Shown here one piece after another: positions 10,948 to 19,487 of a DNA stretch of 64,000 bases. Made by a program: the position numbers and the translations under genes. The notes beneath the pieces are model-generated. The model saw only the letters and a program-made list of their open reading frames with translations. It was not told the origin of the DNA and did not search any database. Numbering within the stretch: position 1 is the first letter of the stretch; each line of letters opens with the position of its first letter. The DNA comes from Arsenophonus apicola. Lineage in GTDB: Bacteria; Pseudomonadota; Gammaproteobacteria; Enterobacterales; Enterobacteriaceae. The DNA lies in the NCBI RefSeq assembly GCF_020268605.1, contig NZ_CP084222.1:2046001-2110000 (forward strand), read 5' to 3'.

Positions 10948-11069
10948 TTGATATTCCCTTTATTGATGATGATGAACTAGAGATCTGTATTCAAAGCTAG
11001 CATACCGACCGATAAGAGCTATGGTAAACCTAAACCATAACTCTCTATTTTATTAGTACAGTAAGTATG

Positions 11070-11639
11070 CTACTGAATTTGCCCCAATACCTGAGGATGA
11101 ATATCGGCAAATTGACAAGAATGTTTACGTTTTTTAATCACCCTTGAAGGTGGCTGGCATAAACTACAGGCAAAACTATTCACCGGTTGATGAGCATGAG
11201 TAATAAAAGTTCCACCACAGCAGCGACAAGTTGATGGTTGCAACATACCACTATCAACAAACCGAACTAACGTCCACGCTCTTGTCAAAGCAAGTATGGG
11301 TGGGTTACTTGGCTCGGTGCCGCATTGTTCCAGATACAAACGATAAGCCTGTACGACGGCGTTTATTCCTCAATAATAACCACTAGTTAATAAAAAGCGA
11401 TAAGCATTATAAAACATAGAAGAGTGAATATTTTGTTCCCAAGTCATAAACCAGTCGGTTGAGAATGGCAACATACCCTTAGGTGGTGGATTGCCGCGTA
11501 ATTCTTTATATAATTTAATTAATCTCCCTCGGCTTAGTTGAGTTTCACTTTCCAACATTTGAAGACGTGCACCTAAATTAATTAAATCTATAGCTAAATG
11601 AATATCTTTTGCTTCTTGAACAATACTTTTACTCGCCAT
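11070..11639 (-). pseudogene. flhC: FlhC, flagellar master regulator, cut by one in-frame TGA
   Basis: FlhC joins FlhD in the FlhD4C2 activator of class 2 flagellar genes. The frame is continuous over 189 codons, as expected for the family (~192), except for TGA at 11370-11372. Before it are 89 residues matching the conserved N-terminal half ([39 protein letters not shown]). After it the same frame reads [16 protein letters not shown], then the C-terminal half with the zinc-cysteine cluster CRCCGG...[11 protein letters not shown]. No base is inserted or lost. Unless the TGA is read through, no full FlhC is made. A restart at the ATG at 11339 would give only the zinc half. Confidence 0.9.
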
Positions 11640-11641
11640 AA

Positions 11642-11989
11642 TTATGCCCTTCTTTTTATCGATTTATCATTTTCCGATAATTGTTGGAACAAATGAGTTG
11701 ATAACAAAATTCCTGTGTGAATTTGTTGTAGATCATCAACACGAGATTCTTTAGTTAATTGTTCAATCGTTTCACTATTTTTAAATCTAAAATTACAGAT
11801 TAATTGGTTAGTCTCTGCTAATTTAACTAACTGTGGTAATGTCAAGCTGATCAATGAATCAGCTGTTTCCTCGGTGATACCTAATCGAAACATAGCGGAA
11901 GCTTTTTCTTCCTTAATAAGACGTTGTGCAAGTAATAAATAAGAAAGATTAATATCGTAAATTTGCTTCAATAAATCTGCTGTGTTCAT
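11642..11989 (-). CDS. flhD: FlhD, flagellar master regulator subunit
   Basis: Partner of FlhC and DNA-binding half of the flagellar master activator. The 115-residue product (116-119 in E. coli) keeps the core [41 protein letters not shown] and [17 protein letters not shown]. It lies two bases before flhC, so translation is probably coupled. Intact here, but its partner gene has an in-frame stop. Confidence 0.96.
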   Translation of the reverse strand: MNTADLLKQIYDINLSYLLLAQRLIKEEKASAMFRLGITEETADSLISLTLPQLVKLAETNQLICNFRFKNSETIEQLTKESRVDDLQQIHTGILLSTHLFQQLSENDKSIKRRA

Positions 11990-13018
11990 ATTTTTATACT
12001 CACTTATTGTATTTAATTAAAATTCGCTGGTGTTAGGCTATAAAAGTACTTACCATTAATGATATTAATGGGTTAAATTTCTTTTATCGTGGCACTAAAA
12101 ATTGCTCTATAAATTTATCTCAAAACCAAAGTCTTATAGTCATAAGCGACTTCGATATTTTTCAATTTGAATAAAAATTCACACTCAATAACCAGAATAC
12201 CTTACATGTTTATAGCTGATTCTTACGATTATTCAGTTGTGCTTAGGCTATTTAAATTTAAGGTTTTGTTATATCAAAAATAGCCGGCTTTTATTATTAA
12301 ACTCAATATTAATTTTTTATTTACTCAGAAAAATAGAATAATAACCAAGGTTATTTTATTAATTTAGTCAATTAATAAACATTAAAATAACTATTAATTA
12401 GCAATATTTTGAACATAAAATACAATACAGGCAATAAATATAGAATTTAATACCACGTAAATGATAAAAATCAAAATAACATACAGACAAATAAACAAAA
12501 AACCACATTTATCAACGTAAATATTTTATTTTTAATTTGGTTTACATTAAAAACAAATAATAATTATTTTATCTATTCATATAAACGATTAATGATGAAA
12601 ATACAAAAATAACTATATTATTCAATAAATTATAAAACAAAAAATTCTAATTTAATGAATTTTTGGGCAAAAAAATAATATTAGAGATCTTTAATATAAA
12701 AAAGTTACTTATTTTATGACAAAAAAATAGATTATTTTTTTATTGAAAACATCTGATAAAATAAAAACATATCTCAATATAGACATACTTATTTATAATT
12801 TAGAATGTATAAGATAAATAATAAAATGCATATTTTAAAAAATTTAAAATATAATATTAAAATAATAATTTTGTAGTAAACAATATCCTACTACATTGAG
12901 TTATAAATTATTTATTAAAACAATCAGCGAGTTACTTAGCTTAAAAATCATTTACTACAACAAGGATATTCAGTGCAGAAATGATCGCTCACTAAGTTAT
13001 GAGGATTTTAATTTAAAT
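11990..13018. other. Long AT-rich spacer upstream of flhD
   Basis: About 1 kb with no supported gene. The flhDC promoter and leader should lie in the part next to 11989, but I see no convincing CRP site or RcsAB box. Much of 12250-12900 is nearly pure A/T. A 69-codon plus-strand frame at 12896-13105 overlaps dsrB and looks spurious. Confidence 0.6.
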
Positions 13019-13213
13019 TTATTCACTCTCTTTTGGCATCACATAAGTACCTGCACCTGCTGCGCTCTCATTAAAAAACCAAATACCTGTCGGATATTCA
13101 GGTAACTCAATTAAATACATTATTCCCTCATTAAAAGGCTCTATTAAGCGAATAATACCTTCCCGCATCTGGTCACCATCTGTTTTTACTAAAACGCTAT
13201 CATTGATCTTCAT
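13019..13213 (-). CDS. dsrB: DsrB-like small protein
   Basis: A 64-residue protein resembling enterobacterial DsrB (about 62 residues), which is linked to the rcsA region in E. coli. Shared features are the start MK(I/V)NDSVLVKTDGD, the core REGIIRLIEPFNEGIMYLIEL and the segment PTGIWFFNE. No signal peptide, membrane segment or catalytic motif is visible, and the family's function is not known to me. It is followed here by cspC rather than rcsA; an RcsA-like gene lies 4 kb away at 17036. Recognition is from memory of the family, not an alignment. Confidence 0.75.
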   Translation of the reverse strand: MKINDSVLVKTDGDQMREGIIRLIEPFNEGIMYLIELPEYPTGIWFFNESAAGAGTYVMPKESE

Positions 13214-13246
13214 AAGCTATACCACAAATTTTACGACAAAAATAAA

Positions 13247-13274
13247 GAAGCCTGCCGCTTGCGCGACAGGCTTC
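13247..13274 (-). terminator. Intrinsic terminator after cspC
   Basis: On the minus strand GAAGCCTGTCGC, loop GCAA, then GCGGCAGGCTTC: a 12-bp stem with one G-U pair and a GNRA tetraloop, followed by TTTATTTTT. It lies 25 bases after the cspC stop and ends that transcript. Confidence 0.9.
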
Positions 13275-13299
13275 AAGAAATCCATTTATTTAACTAATC

Positions 13300-13512
13300 T
13301 TAAAGAGCAGTTACATTCGCTGCAGCTGGGCCTTTCGAACCATCTTCAATGGTAAATTCTACATTTTGCCCTTCAGCCAGAGTTTTGAATCCATTTCCTT
13401 GAATGGCAGAGAAGTGAACGAATACATCTTTGCTACCATCAGATGGAGTGATGAAACCAAAGCCTTTAGATTCGTTAAACCACTTCACTTGACCCTTCAT
13501 TTTGTCAGACAT
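13300..13512 (-). CDS. cspC: Cold-shock-domain protein, CspC/CspE type
   Basis: Small RNA/DNA chaperone of the CspA family. I take the ATG at 13512, which gives 70 residues and has AGGA at good spacing; the frame extends upstream to 13626 without family-like sequence. RNP1 is KGFGFI and RNP2 is VFVHF. The segment [21 protein letters not shown] is closest to CspC, although CspE is nearly as similar. A long untranslated upstream stretch is usual for cold-shock genes. Its own terminator is at 13247-13274. Confidence 0.92.
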   Translation of the reverse strand: MSDKMKGQVKWFNESKGFGFITPSDGSKDVFVHFSAIQGNGFKTLAEGQNVEFTIEDGSKGPAAANVTAL

Positions 13513-13987
13513 GTGCCTTTTCCTATATAACAAATAAACATTGCCGTTTTCGGCAGGTATACAAAAGCCTACATCACTATTTAATTCATGGAAGCACTCA
13601 GCAAGAAACGGTCGAAAGGCTATCAAGGATAACGCTACTCATAACACATTAACTTAAATGTCGTAAATAAAATAGATCTGTTTATTAGGCTTCCTCCCAT
13701 TAACGCACGAGTAGTTAATAATATCAATAGTTTTATGCTTTTGTTTAAGAAAAAAATCGAATTTTTTCAAGAATATTCTTCGTTAACCCAGTAAATTAAT
13801 AAAAAAATCAAAATGATCTAAATAAATTCATAAATATAAATTTTTTTTCTGTTTGGGACAATTCCTAATCAATAAAGATTTTGCTTAAATAAAGAGAAAA
13901 ACGGTAATGTCGATAACTCAAGCAATTTTATATGCTAGTCTCAAAGCTTAGATTCATCTATAAATCTAATCAATTAAGGTAAATATC
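13513..13987. other. Divergent spacer cspC / ylaC
   Basis: About 475 AT-rich bases holding the leaders and promoters of cspC (leftward) and ylaC (rightward). The one distinct element is a perfect 12-bp palindrome at 13769-13780. No gene seen. Confidence 0.5.
13769..13780. promoter_or_regulatory. Perfect palindrome similar to an RcsAB box core
   Basis: AAGAATATTCTT is perfectly symmetric and matches the core of the RcsAB box (TAAGAATATTCCTA type). It sits about 260 bases before cspC and 210 before ylaC. An RcsA-like gene is in the same window. Such a short AT-rich palindrome can occur by chance. Confidence 0.35.
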
Positions 13988-14473
13988 ATGGATATGATAA
14001 AAGTAATCCTGAATGAAAATCTCTGCCAAATAAACAAACAGCAAAACCGTAATAATAGACCTTATTTAAATTGGCAGTTCATTACTACTCATCCCTACCT
14101 TTGTATAGGAATGATCATCGCTTACTTGCTAACAGCAATTCTAATCTATTACACACCCTACTTTGGGTTATATTGGACAATCGGCTTCACACTATTTTTC
14201 CTGCTATTGGCCGCAGTATTGCTGTTTGATATCAAACCAACATACCGTTTTAAAGATATTGGAATACTGGATTTACGGGTATGTTACAATGGTGAATGGT
14301 TTGTTACTGAAGAAGTATCAGATGTAGCTATAAAAAAAATACTTGCTGAACCAACTATCAATGATGCCATCAAAACCGAACTAAAACGGCTTATCAAACA
14401 AAAAAACAAAATAACATTTTATGATGTATATCTACTTGCATACTCGCCTAATTCAATAAAAAAACACGCATAA
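13988..14473 (+). CDS. ylaC: YlaC family inner-membrane protein
   Basis: A 161-residue protein matching YlaC (156 residues in E. coli): short cytoplasmic N-terminus, HPYLCIGMIIAYLLTAILIYY and a second hydrophobic segment (TIGFTLFFLLLAAVLLFDI), then the cytoplasmic tail with the signature YRFKDIGILDLRVCYNGEWF and KNKITFYDVYLLA. The start at 13988 has AAGG eight bases upstream; a second ATG two codons later is possible. Function unknown to me. It stands alone, divergent from cspC. Confidence 0.85.
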   Translation: MDMIKVILNENLCQINKQQNRNNRPYLNWQFITTHPYLCIGMIIAYLLTAILIYYTPYFGLYWTIGFTLFFLLLAAVLLFDIKPTYRFKDIGILDLRVCYNGEWFVTEEVSDVAIKKILAEPTINDAIKTELKRLIKQKNKITFYDVYLLAYSPNSIKKHA

Positions 14474-14624
14474 ATCATTAGAAATCATATAATATTCAGA
14501 TAAATAGCTTATTTTTAACTCAATGTGATTAAAGTACAAACAAACAGTAAAAATATTATATTTTTAACATTGACAGTGGTCTAGGACATCGTTAGTATGC
14601 TGCCAGCTTTTTAGCTCACTCAAT

Positions 14625-14700
14625 TCCTCCATAGTTCAGTCGGTAGAACGGCGGACTGTTAATCCGTATGTCACTGGTTCGAGCCCAGTTGGAGGAGCCA
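14625..14700 (+). tRNA. tRNA-Asn (GUU), copy 1
   Basis: 76 bases with encoded CCA. The acceptor stem TCCTCCA pairs with TGGAGGA, the D loop has GTCGGTAGAAC, the anticodon loop CTGTTAA gives anticodon GTT, and TTCGAGC forms the T loop. It differs from copy 2 by one base in the D loop (C for T). First of three nearly identical genes. Confidence 0.97.
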
Positions 14701-14739
14701 AATACTAAAAGCCCGCAATCATGCGGGCTTTTAGTATTT
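14700..14739 (+). terminator. Intrinsic terminator after tRNA-Asn copy 1
   Basis: Perfect 17-bp inverted repeat: AAATACTAAAAGCCCGC, loop AATCAT, GCGGGCTTTTAGTATTT. It starts at the last base of the tRNA CCA. The symmetric A/T flanks make it work in either direction. Confidence 0.88.
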
Positions 14740-14987
14740 GCTTAAAATGTCCATCAATTATGCCATAACAAAATTTGCTTTTTAGTCCATTTCTTTTAGC
14801 CAATGCAAAATAAGCCTCTCGATTTGGTCAATTTTTAAAAATTTTACAATAGAAAATTGTTTTTTTTAATTCAGCAATCCTCTTTCTTGATTACCTTATA
14901 ACCAAACAGTGATTATTTTCATTTTTACACTTTACAACTAAGATAAGCCTCGCTATTATTCGGCTCGTTGTGAAGCACGCGACCCAT

Positions 14988-15063
14988 TCCTCCATAGTTC
15001 AGTTGGTAGAACGGCGGACTGTTAATCCGTATGTCACTGGTTCGAGCCCAGTTGGAGGAGCCA
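14988..15063 (+). tRNA. tRNA-Asn (GUU), copy 2
   Basis: 76 bases with encoded CCA, cloverleaf and anticodon GTT as in copy 1. It starts 363 bases after the start of copy 1. The spacer shows no gene. Followed by its own terminator, so it is probably a separate transcript. Confidence 0.97.
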
Positions 15064-15072
15064 AATTTCAGT

Positions 15073-15098
15073 AAACCTGCCCAACTGGCAGGTTTTTT
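15073..15098 (+). terminator. Intrinsic terminator after tRNA-Asn copy 2
   Basis: AAACCTGCC, loop CAACT, GGCAGGTTT, then TTT: a 9-bp perfect stem and short T-tract ten bases after the tRNA. Confidence 0.85.
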
Positions 15099-15264
15099 GT
15101 TTTCAATAGCAAATTAAATATATTAAAAATCAAGCTACATGCCTTACCACCAAGTAACCTCTCGCTAGCCAGCAAGTTACCATATAGAAAGTTTTAAATA
15201 ACTCCTTTTGGTCTTTGACAAATTAACTTTCTGTCGATAACATTCACTGCACATCAAATGTTAT

Positions 15265-15340
15265 TCCTCCATAGTTCAGTTGGTAGAACGGCGGGCTGTT
15301 AATCCGTATGTCACTGGTTCGAGTCCAGTTGGAGGAGCCA
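15265..15340 (+). tRNA. tRNA-Asn (GUU), copy 3
   Basis: 76 bases with encoded CCA and anticodon GTT. It differs from copy 2 by G for A at the last pair of the anticodon stem (now a G-U wobble) and by T for C in the T arm. It is about 170 bases upstream of pyrC; no clear terminator lies between. Confidence 0.96.
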
Positions 15341-15508
15341 ACCCCTTTCAACTTATACTTTTGTTATCACTTTTATAACTTATTCGTTTGATGCCAGATT
15401 AATCTGCTTTTTAGTATAGCTATTTTATTTTTTTCACTTTATCATCCCTATCTAACATGCTCACAACTCATCTTTTTCATTATCTACTTTTAAGATGGAG
15501 TCAATTTC

Positions 15509-16558
15509 ATGACCCAAATCACGACTACTATTAAAATTCGCCGCCCAGACGACTGGCATGTTCATTTTAGAGATGATGATATATTAAAACTTGTTGTGCC
15601 TTATACTAGCCGATTTTTTGGCCGAGCAATTGTTATGCCAAACTTGGTACCGCCAATTACTGATATTAATCAAGCAAAATCTTATCGTGAAAGGATCTTG
15701 CATGCGACTCCTGAAGAACATCCATTTACACCATTAATGACCTGCTACCTAACGGATACCACTGACGCCAAAATAGTTGAAGAAGGCTTTAAGCAAAGAG
15801 TATTTACTGCCTGTAAACTTTATCCTGCCAACGCAACAACTAACTCTAACTATGGGATATCAAAGATAGAAAATATTTATTCCGTTTTTGCCATAATGGA
15901 AAAAATAGGTATACCACTCTTAGTACACGGTGAAGTTACAAGCAGTGACATTGATATTTTTGATCGTGAAGCCTATTTTATTGAGCAAACGTTAGAGCCT
16001 ATTAGAAAAGATTTTCCTAGCCTAAAAATTGTGTTTGAACACATTACCACTAAAGAGGCCGTTCAATATGTACTTGCTGGTAATGACAACCTGGCTGCTA
16101 CCATTACACCACAACATTTAATGTTTAATAGAAATCATATGTTAGTTGGTGGCATCAAGCCTCATTTATATTGTTTACCTGTTCTGAAGCGCGACATCCA
16201 TCAAAAAGCATTACGAGAAGCAATAACAACGAGTTGTCAGCGCTTTTTCCTTGGCACTGATACCGCACCCCATACCCAAAATAGAAAAGAGTCTGCCTGT
16301 GGCTGTGCTGGTGTTTTTAATGCGCCTACTGCCCTTGCAGCTTATGCTACCGTTTTTGATGAAATGAATGCGTTGGAAAATTTTGAAGCATTTTGTTCAT
16401 TAAACGGTGCTAAATTTTATGGCTTACCCATTAATGAAGGGTTTATTGAACTTAAACGTAAAACAGTTATTATTGCTGACAAAATTTCCCAAGGTGAAAA
16501 TCATTTAATTCCTTTTTTAGCAAATGAAAACGCTAATTGGGAAATCAATGTTCTATAA
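15509..16558 (+). CDS. pyrC: Dihydroorotase
   Basis: Third step of de novo pyrimidine synthesis: reversible cyclisation of N-carbamoyl-aspartate to dihydroorotate, a zinc enzyme. The 349-residue product (348 in E. coli) keeps the metal-binding HVHFRD (H17, H19), the carbamylated K103 in [24 protein letters not shown] and the catalytic aspartate in [13 protein letters not shown] precedes the ATG. Another pyrimidine gene, pyrD, is at 60979, so the pathway looks retained. Confidence 0.97.
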   Translation: MTQITTTIKIRRPDDWHVHFRDDDILKLVVPYTSRFFGRAIVMPNLVPPITDINQAKSYRERILHATPEEHPFTPLMTCYLTDTTDAKIVEEGFKQRVFTACKLYPANATTNSNYGISKIENIYSVFAIMEKIGIPLLVHGEVTSSDIDIFDREAYFIEQTLEPIRKDFPSLKIVFEHITTKEAVQYVLAGNDNLAATITPQHLMFNRNHMLVGGIKPHLYCLPVLKRDIHQKALREAITTSCQRFFLGTDTAPHTQNRKESACGCAGVFNAPTALAAYATVFDEMNALENFEAFCSLNGAKFYGLPINEGFIELKRKTVIIADKISQGENHLIPFLANENANWEINVL

Positions 16559-17035
16559 TTCTCTACGATAAAGTTGCCATAGCCGTGGTCGATTATTAGT
16601 CTCACAACCACGGTTTTCTTTCATCCTAAGATTTGTACTTAAAAAATCATTATTTCATTTAAAATAACATTGTTATATAAGTTTATTTTGCGAACAATAT
16701 ATTATTTATGATCAATAACACTTCAGGCATTGGTTAATCTTTTTAGTCATAAAATTTATAAAAAATAAACAATAAAACCAATAACAATCCAGAAAGATAA
16801 TGGATATACTTTCTGAAAAGCGTTATTAATAAAACTAAATTATATAAATAAACTAAATCAATTCATAAAGAATATTAAGCTAATATGGGTATTCAATTAA
16901 ATACTTACTATGATATTTTAATTATATAACAGTAAGATATTTACAAATTTTTATCGCTATTTTTTATTGCACTTATGGTAAGTAGTCCATAAGAAATTTA
17001 TTGTTTATCTATTATTTAGACAAGGATGTTTTGTA
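16559..17035. other. AT-rich spacer upstream of the RcsA-like gene
   Basis: No gene seen. TAAAGAATATTAAGC at 16866-16880 loosely resembles an RcsAB box (core GAATATT), which would fit rcsA autoregulation, but the match is weak in such AT-rich DNA. Confidence 0.35.
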
Positions 17036-17635
17036 ATGAAAGTTTTAATTATTGACGAGTGTTATTATACAAGATTAGGCATCAGTGAATATTTATCAAA
17101 AATCAATAAACTTCAGTTTATTAGTCAAGATAGTATTAAGTCTGCCATAAATCATATTAATAATTTTTCTCCTGATGTTGTTTTAGCCAATTTAACCCAT
17201 TATTGTCACCATGCTGAGTATTGTAATCAACTACAAGCATTTATTGAAAAACTACACAATGTGCGTTTCTATATTTATCTCGACTCTCCTTACCCCTTTA
17301 CAAATCGACCCATTTTACTAAAAAACCAATGTTTTATTATGTCGAAAAAAATATTAAATTACGTATTAGAACGCTTAATAGAAACTAATAGTATATTAAA
17401 AAATATCACTTATTTATCAAATGACAATGCATCAATTTTTAGTTATCAAGAGCAAAAAATTATCAAAAATTGGATGAATGCAGTACCTAATCATGTTATT
17501 GCTAGAAAACTTGGGATTAGTAATAGTACGGTTTATTCCCATAAAAGGCACATTACTAAAAAAATTTTTGTTAATAATCGAATTGAGTTTTTTTTTGTTT
17601 ATAATATTTTTAAATATATTTATTCAAATGATTAA
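17036..17635 (+). CDS. RcsA-like LuxR-family regulator
   Basis: A 199-residue DNA-binding protein. The N-terminus MKVLIIDECYYTRLGISEYL resembles RcsA (which has SYTRLGLTGYL) and a degenerate receiver follows: the phospho-acceptor position reads NLTHY rather than Asp. The C-terminal LuxR-type helix-turn-helix (about 135-190) has SYQEQKIIKNWM, HVIARKLGISNSTVYSHKRHITKKI. RcsA binds with RcsB and controls capsule, motility (flhDC) and its own gene. The RcsA assignment rests on the N-terminal motif, size and nearby dsrB; another auxiliary regulator of the BglJ/MatA kind is possible. Confidence 0.65.
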   Translation: MKVLIIDECYYTRLGISEYLSKINKLQFISQDSIKSAINHINNFSPDVVLANLTHYCHHAEYCNQLQAFIEKLHNVRFYIYLDSPYPFTNRPILLKNQCFIMSKKILNYVLERLIETNSILKNITYLSNDNASIFSYQEQKIIKNWMNAVPNHVIARKLGISNSTVYSHKRHITKKIFVNNRIEFFFVYNIFKYIYSND

Positions 17636-17661
17636 AATATTTCCTATTTATAGAAAGTAAC

Positions 17662-17696
17662 TTAATTATATTATAAATAATATAATTAATTTTATT
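17662..17696 (+). terminator. AT-only hairpin after the RcsA-like gene
   Basis: TTAATTATATTA, loop TAAA, TAATATAATTAA, then TTTTATT: a perfect 12-bp stem 27 bases after the stop codon. Weak in G+C but in the right place for a terminator. Confidence 0.5.
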
Positions 17697-18035
17697 CTCA
17701 ATTTATAGCAATTTTCCTGCTTTCCATTTCTTTAAAATGAGTACGACCCATCATTCTCGTGCTCACTATCCTTTTATTTCATTTACACTTGATATGCCTG
17801 ATAAAATACCTCGATATACCTTCTTCAATAAATGATCACCAACTATTGACAACAAAGATCATATAAAATAGCAGTACTTCAGCTCCACCAGTGAAAACTG
17901 TATAACAAACCCCAAGTTAAGCAAGCCATGAATAAGAACTAAATGGTGATTAAATATCCAGTTAAAGTTTTAGCTTTGCTAAAAAAGTGTCACAATAGAT
18001 AATACTAATATTAATACTAACTAAACAGAACGCAG
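17697..18035. other. Spacer before lpxL
   Basis: About 340 bases without a supported gene. It must hold the lpxL promoter; I see no distinctive operator. Confidence 0.4.
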
Positions 18036-18980
18036 ATGATAAAAGTATCTCCTTTTAAAATTTCATATTTACATCCCCAATATTGGTTAACATGGCTAGG
18101 AATTGGGCTGCTTTATTTACTGGTTTTACTACCTTATCCTGTAATCTATTGGCTGGGAACTCGACTTGGACGCTTATCAAAATACTTTCTAAAAAAACGC
18201 CTACTGATTGCAAAACGTAATTTGGAACTCTGCTTTCCTACCATGAGTGCACAGCAACGCCAACAAATAATCAATAAAAATTTTGAATCAGTGGGTATGG
18301 GAATATTTGAAACGGGTATGGCTTGGTTCTGGTCTGATAAACGAGTAAAACGCTGGTTTACAATTAAGGGTCAGCATAATATTGAAAAAGTTCAGTTGGC
18401 AGGGCAAGGGATCATCGTAATAGGAATTCATTTTCTAACACTCGAATTAGGCGCGCGTATCTTTGGTATATTAAATCCTGGTATTGGTGTTTATCGCCCA
18501 AACGACAATCCAGTGATGGATTGGTTGCAAACCCAGGGACGGTTGCGCTCTAATAAATTCATGCTTGATCGCAAAGATATAAAAGGCATGATACGTAACC
18601 TTAAACAAGGAGAAATTTTATGGTATGCGCCAGATCACGATTATGGCCCCAAAAAAAGTGTTTTTGTGCCTTTTTTTGCAGTTAAACATACCGCTACCAC
18701 CATAGGCACCCATATTCTGGCAAAGCTTGCTGATCCAGCCATGATACCTTTTACTCCCAAACGGTTAGCTAACGCTAAAGGTTATGAATTACTCATTCAA
18801 CCAGCAATAACCCATTTCCCACAACAGGATGAAATTACTACTGCAACTTTTATGAATAAACTGATTGAGGAAGAGATTATGCAAGCACCTGAGCAATACA
18901 TGTGGTTACATCGTCGATTCAAAACCAGGCCTGCAGGCATGCCATCACTTTATGGTGATCTTGATAATATACATGATTAA
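18036..18980 (+). CDS. lpxL: Lipid A lauroyl acyltransferase
   Basis: Inner-membrane enzyme that adds a secondary acyl chain to Kdo2-lipid IVA. The 314-residue product (306 in E. coli) has an N-terminal membrane segment ([20 protein letters not shown]), the catalytic HX4E motif in [12 protein letters not shown], and family blocks [64 protein letters not shown] and [16 protein letters not shown]. LpxL fits better than LpxP or LpxM across these blocks. Stands alone. Confidence 0.93.
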   Translation: MIKVSPFKISYLHPQYWLTWLGIGLLYLLVLLPYPVIYWLGTRLGRLSKYFLKKRLLIAKRNLELCFPTMSAQQRQQIINKNFESVGMGIFETGMAWFWSDKRVKRWFTIKGQHNIEKVQLAGQGIIVIGIHFLTLELGARIFGILNPGIGVYRPNDNPVMDWLQTQGRLRSNKFMLDRKDIKGMIRNLKQGEILWYAPDHDYGPKKSVFVPFFAVKHTATTIGTHILAKLADPAMIPFTPKRLANAKGYELLIQPAITHFPQQDEITTATFMNKLIEEEIMQAPEQYMWLHRRFKTRPAGMPSLYGDLDNIHD

Positions 18981-19487
18981 CTACTGGCAGTGACTGTATC
19001 GTCAAAACCAGTCACTAAACTTAACTAGGCGATCTTTTTCACTATTTAGCTATTATTAAATAAACTATCGATTAAATGCTAAAGAATCACGCAAATATGT
19101 GATGAAATGATAGCTTTATTAATTTTTTTACTTCAAGTTAAACTTATTAACCACAATACCATAACAATCAGAAAATAACAGACTATCTTATTGTTTTACA
19201 TGATTTTTATATTTAACAATAATTAAATTTAAAAAATAATAGTAACTATTTTTTCTGTTTTTAGTCCGTCGAAGGTAGGGAAAATAATATTTTTGTCGAC
19301 TTTTTGATGAAAAATGGTTTAAATAAAAGTAATTATAGTTTTCTAATAATATGATAGAAAAATAATATTGCACGATATTAGATTAGCAACGATATTTGAA
19401 CTGAAAAAGATAATATTTATAACCGAAAACTAATATTTTTTAACTTTTATAATTTCACTGGTAGAGTTATTGATGGGGAATATTTAG
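18981..19487. other. Spacer between lpxL and the peptide transporter
   Basis: About 500 bases without a gene. AGTGACTG (18989-18996) and CAGTCACT (19009-19016) form an 8-bp hairpin just after lpxL, a possible terminator without a T-run. The rest is AT-rich. Confidence 0.45.

Noticed and set aside
10948..11069. Sigma-28 promoter directly before motA
   Set aside because: Only partial -10-like matches (GTCGGTAT) without a -35 at 11-base spacing.
12896..13105. 69-codon plus-strand frame overlapping dsrB
   Set aside because: No ribosome site, low-complexity AT-driven sequence, and it runs antisense into a recognisable gene.
19188..19373. 61-codon minus-strand frame upstream of the peptide transporter
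   Set aside because: Composition is Tyr/Phe/Asn-rich as expected from translating AT-rich spacer; no motif or ribosome site.
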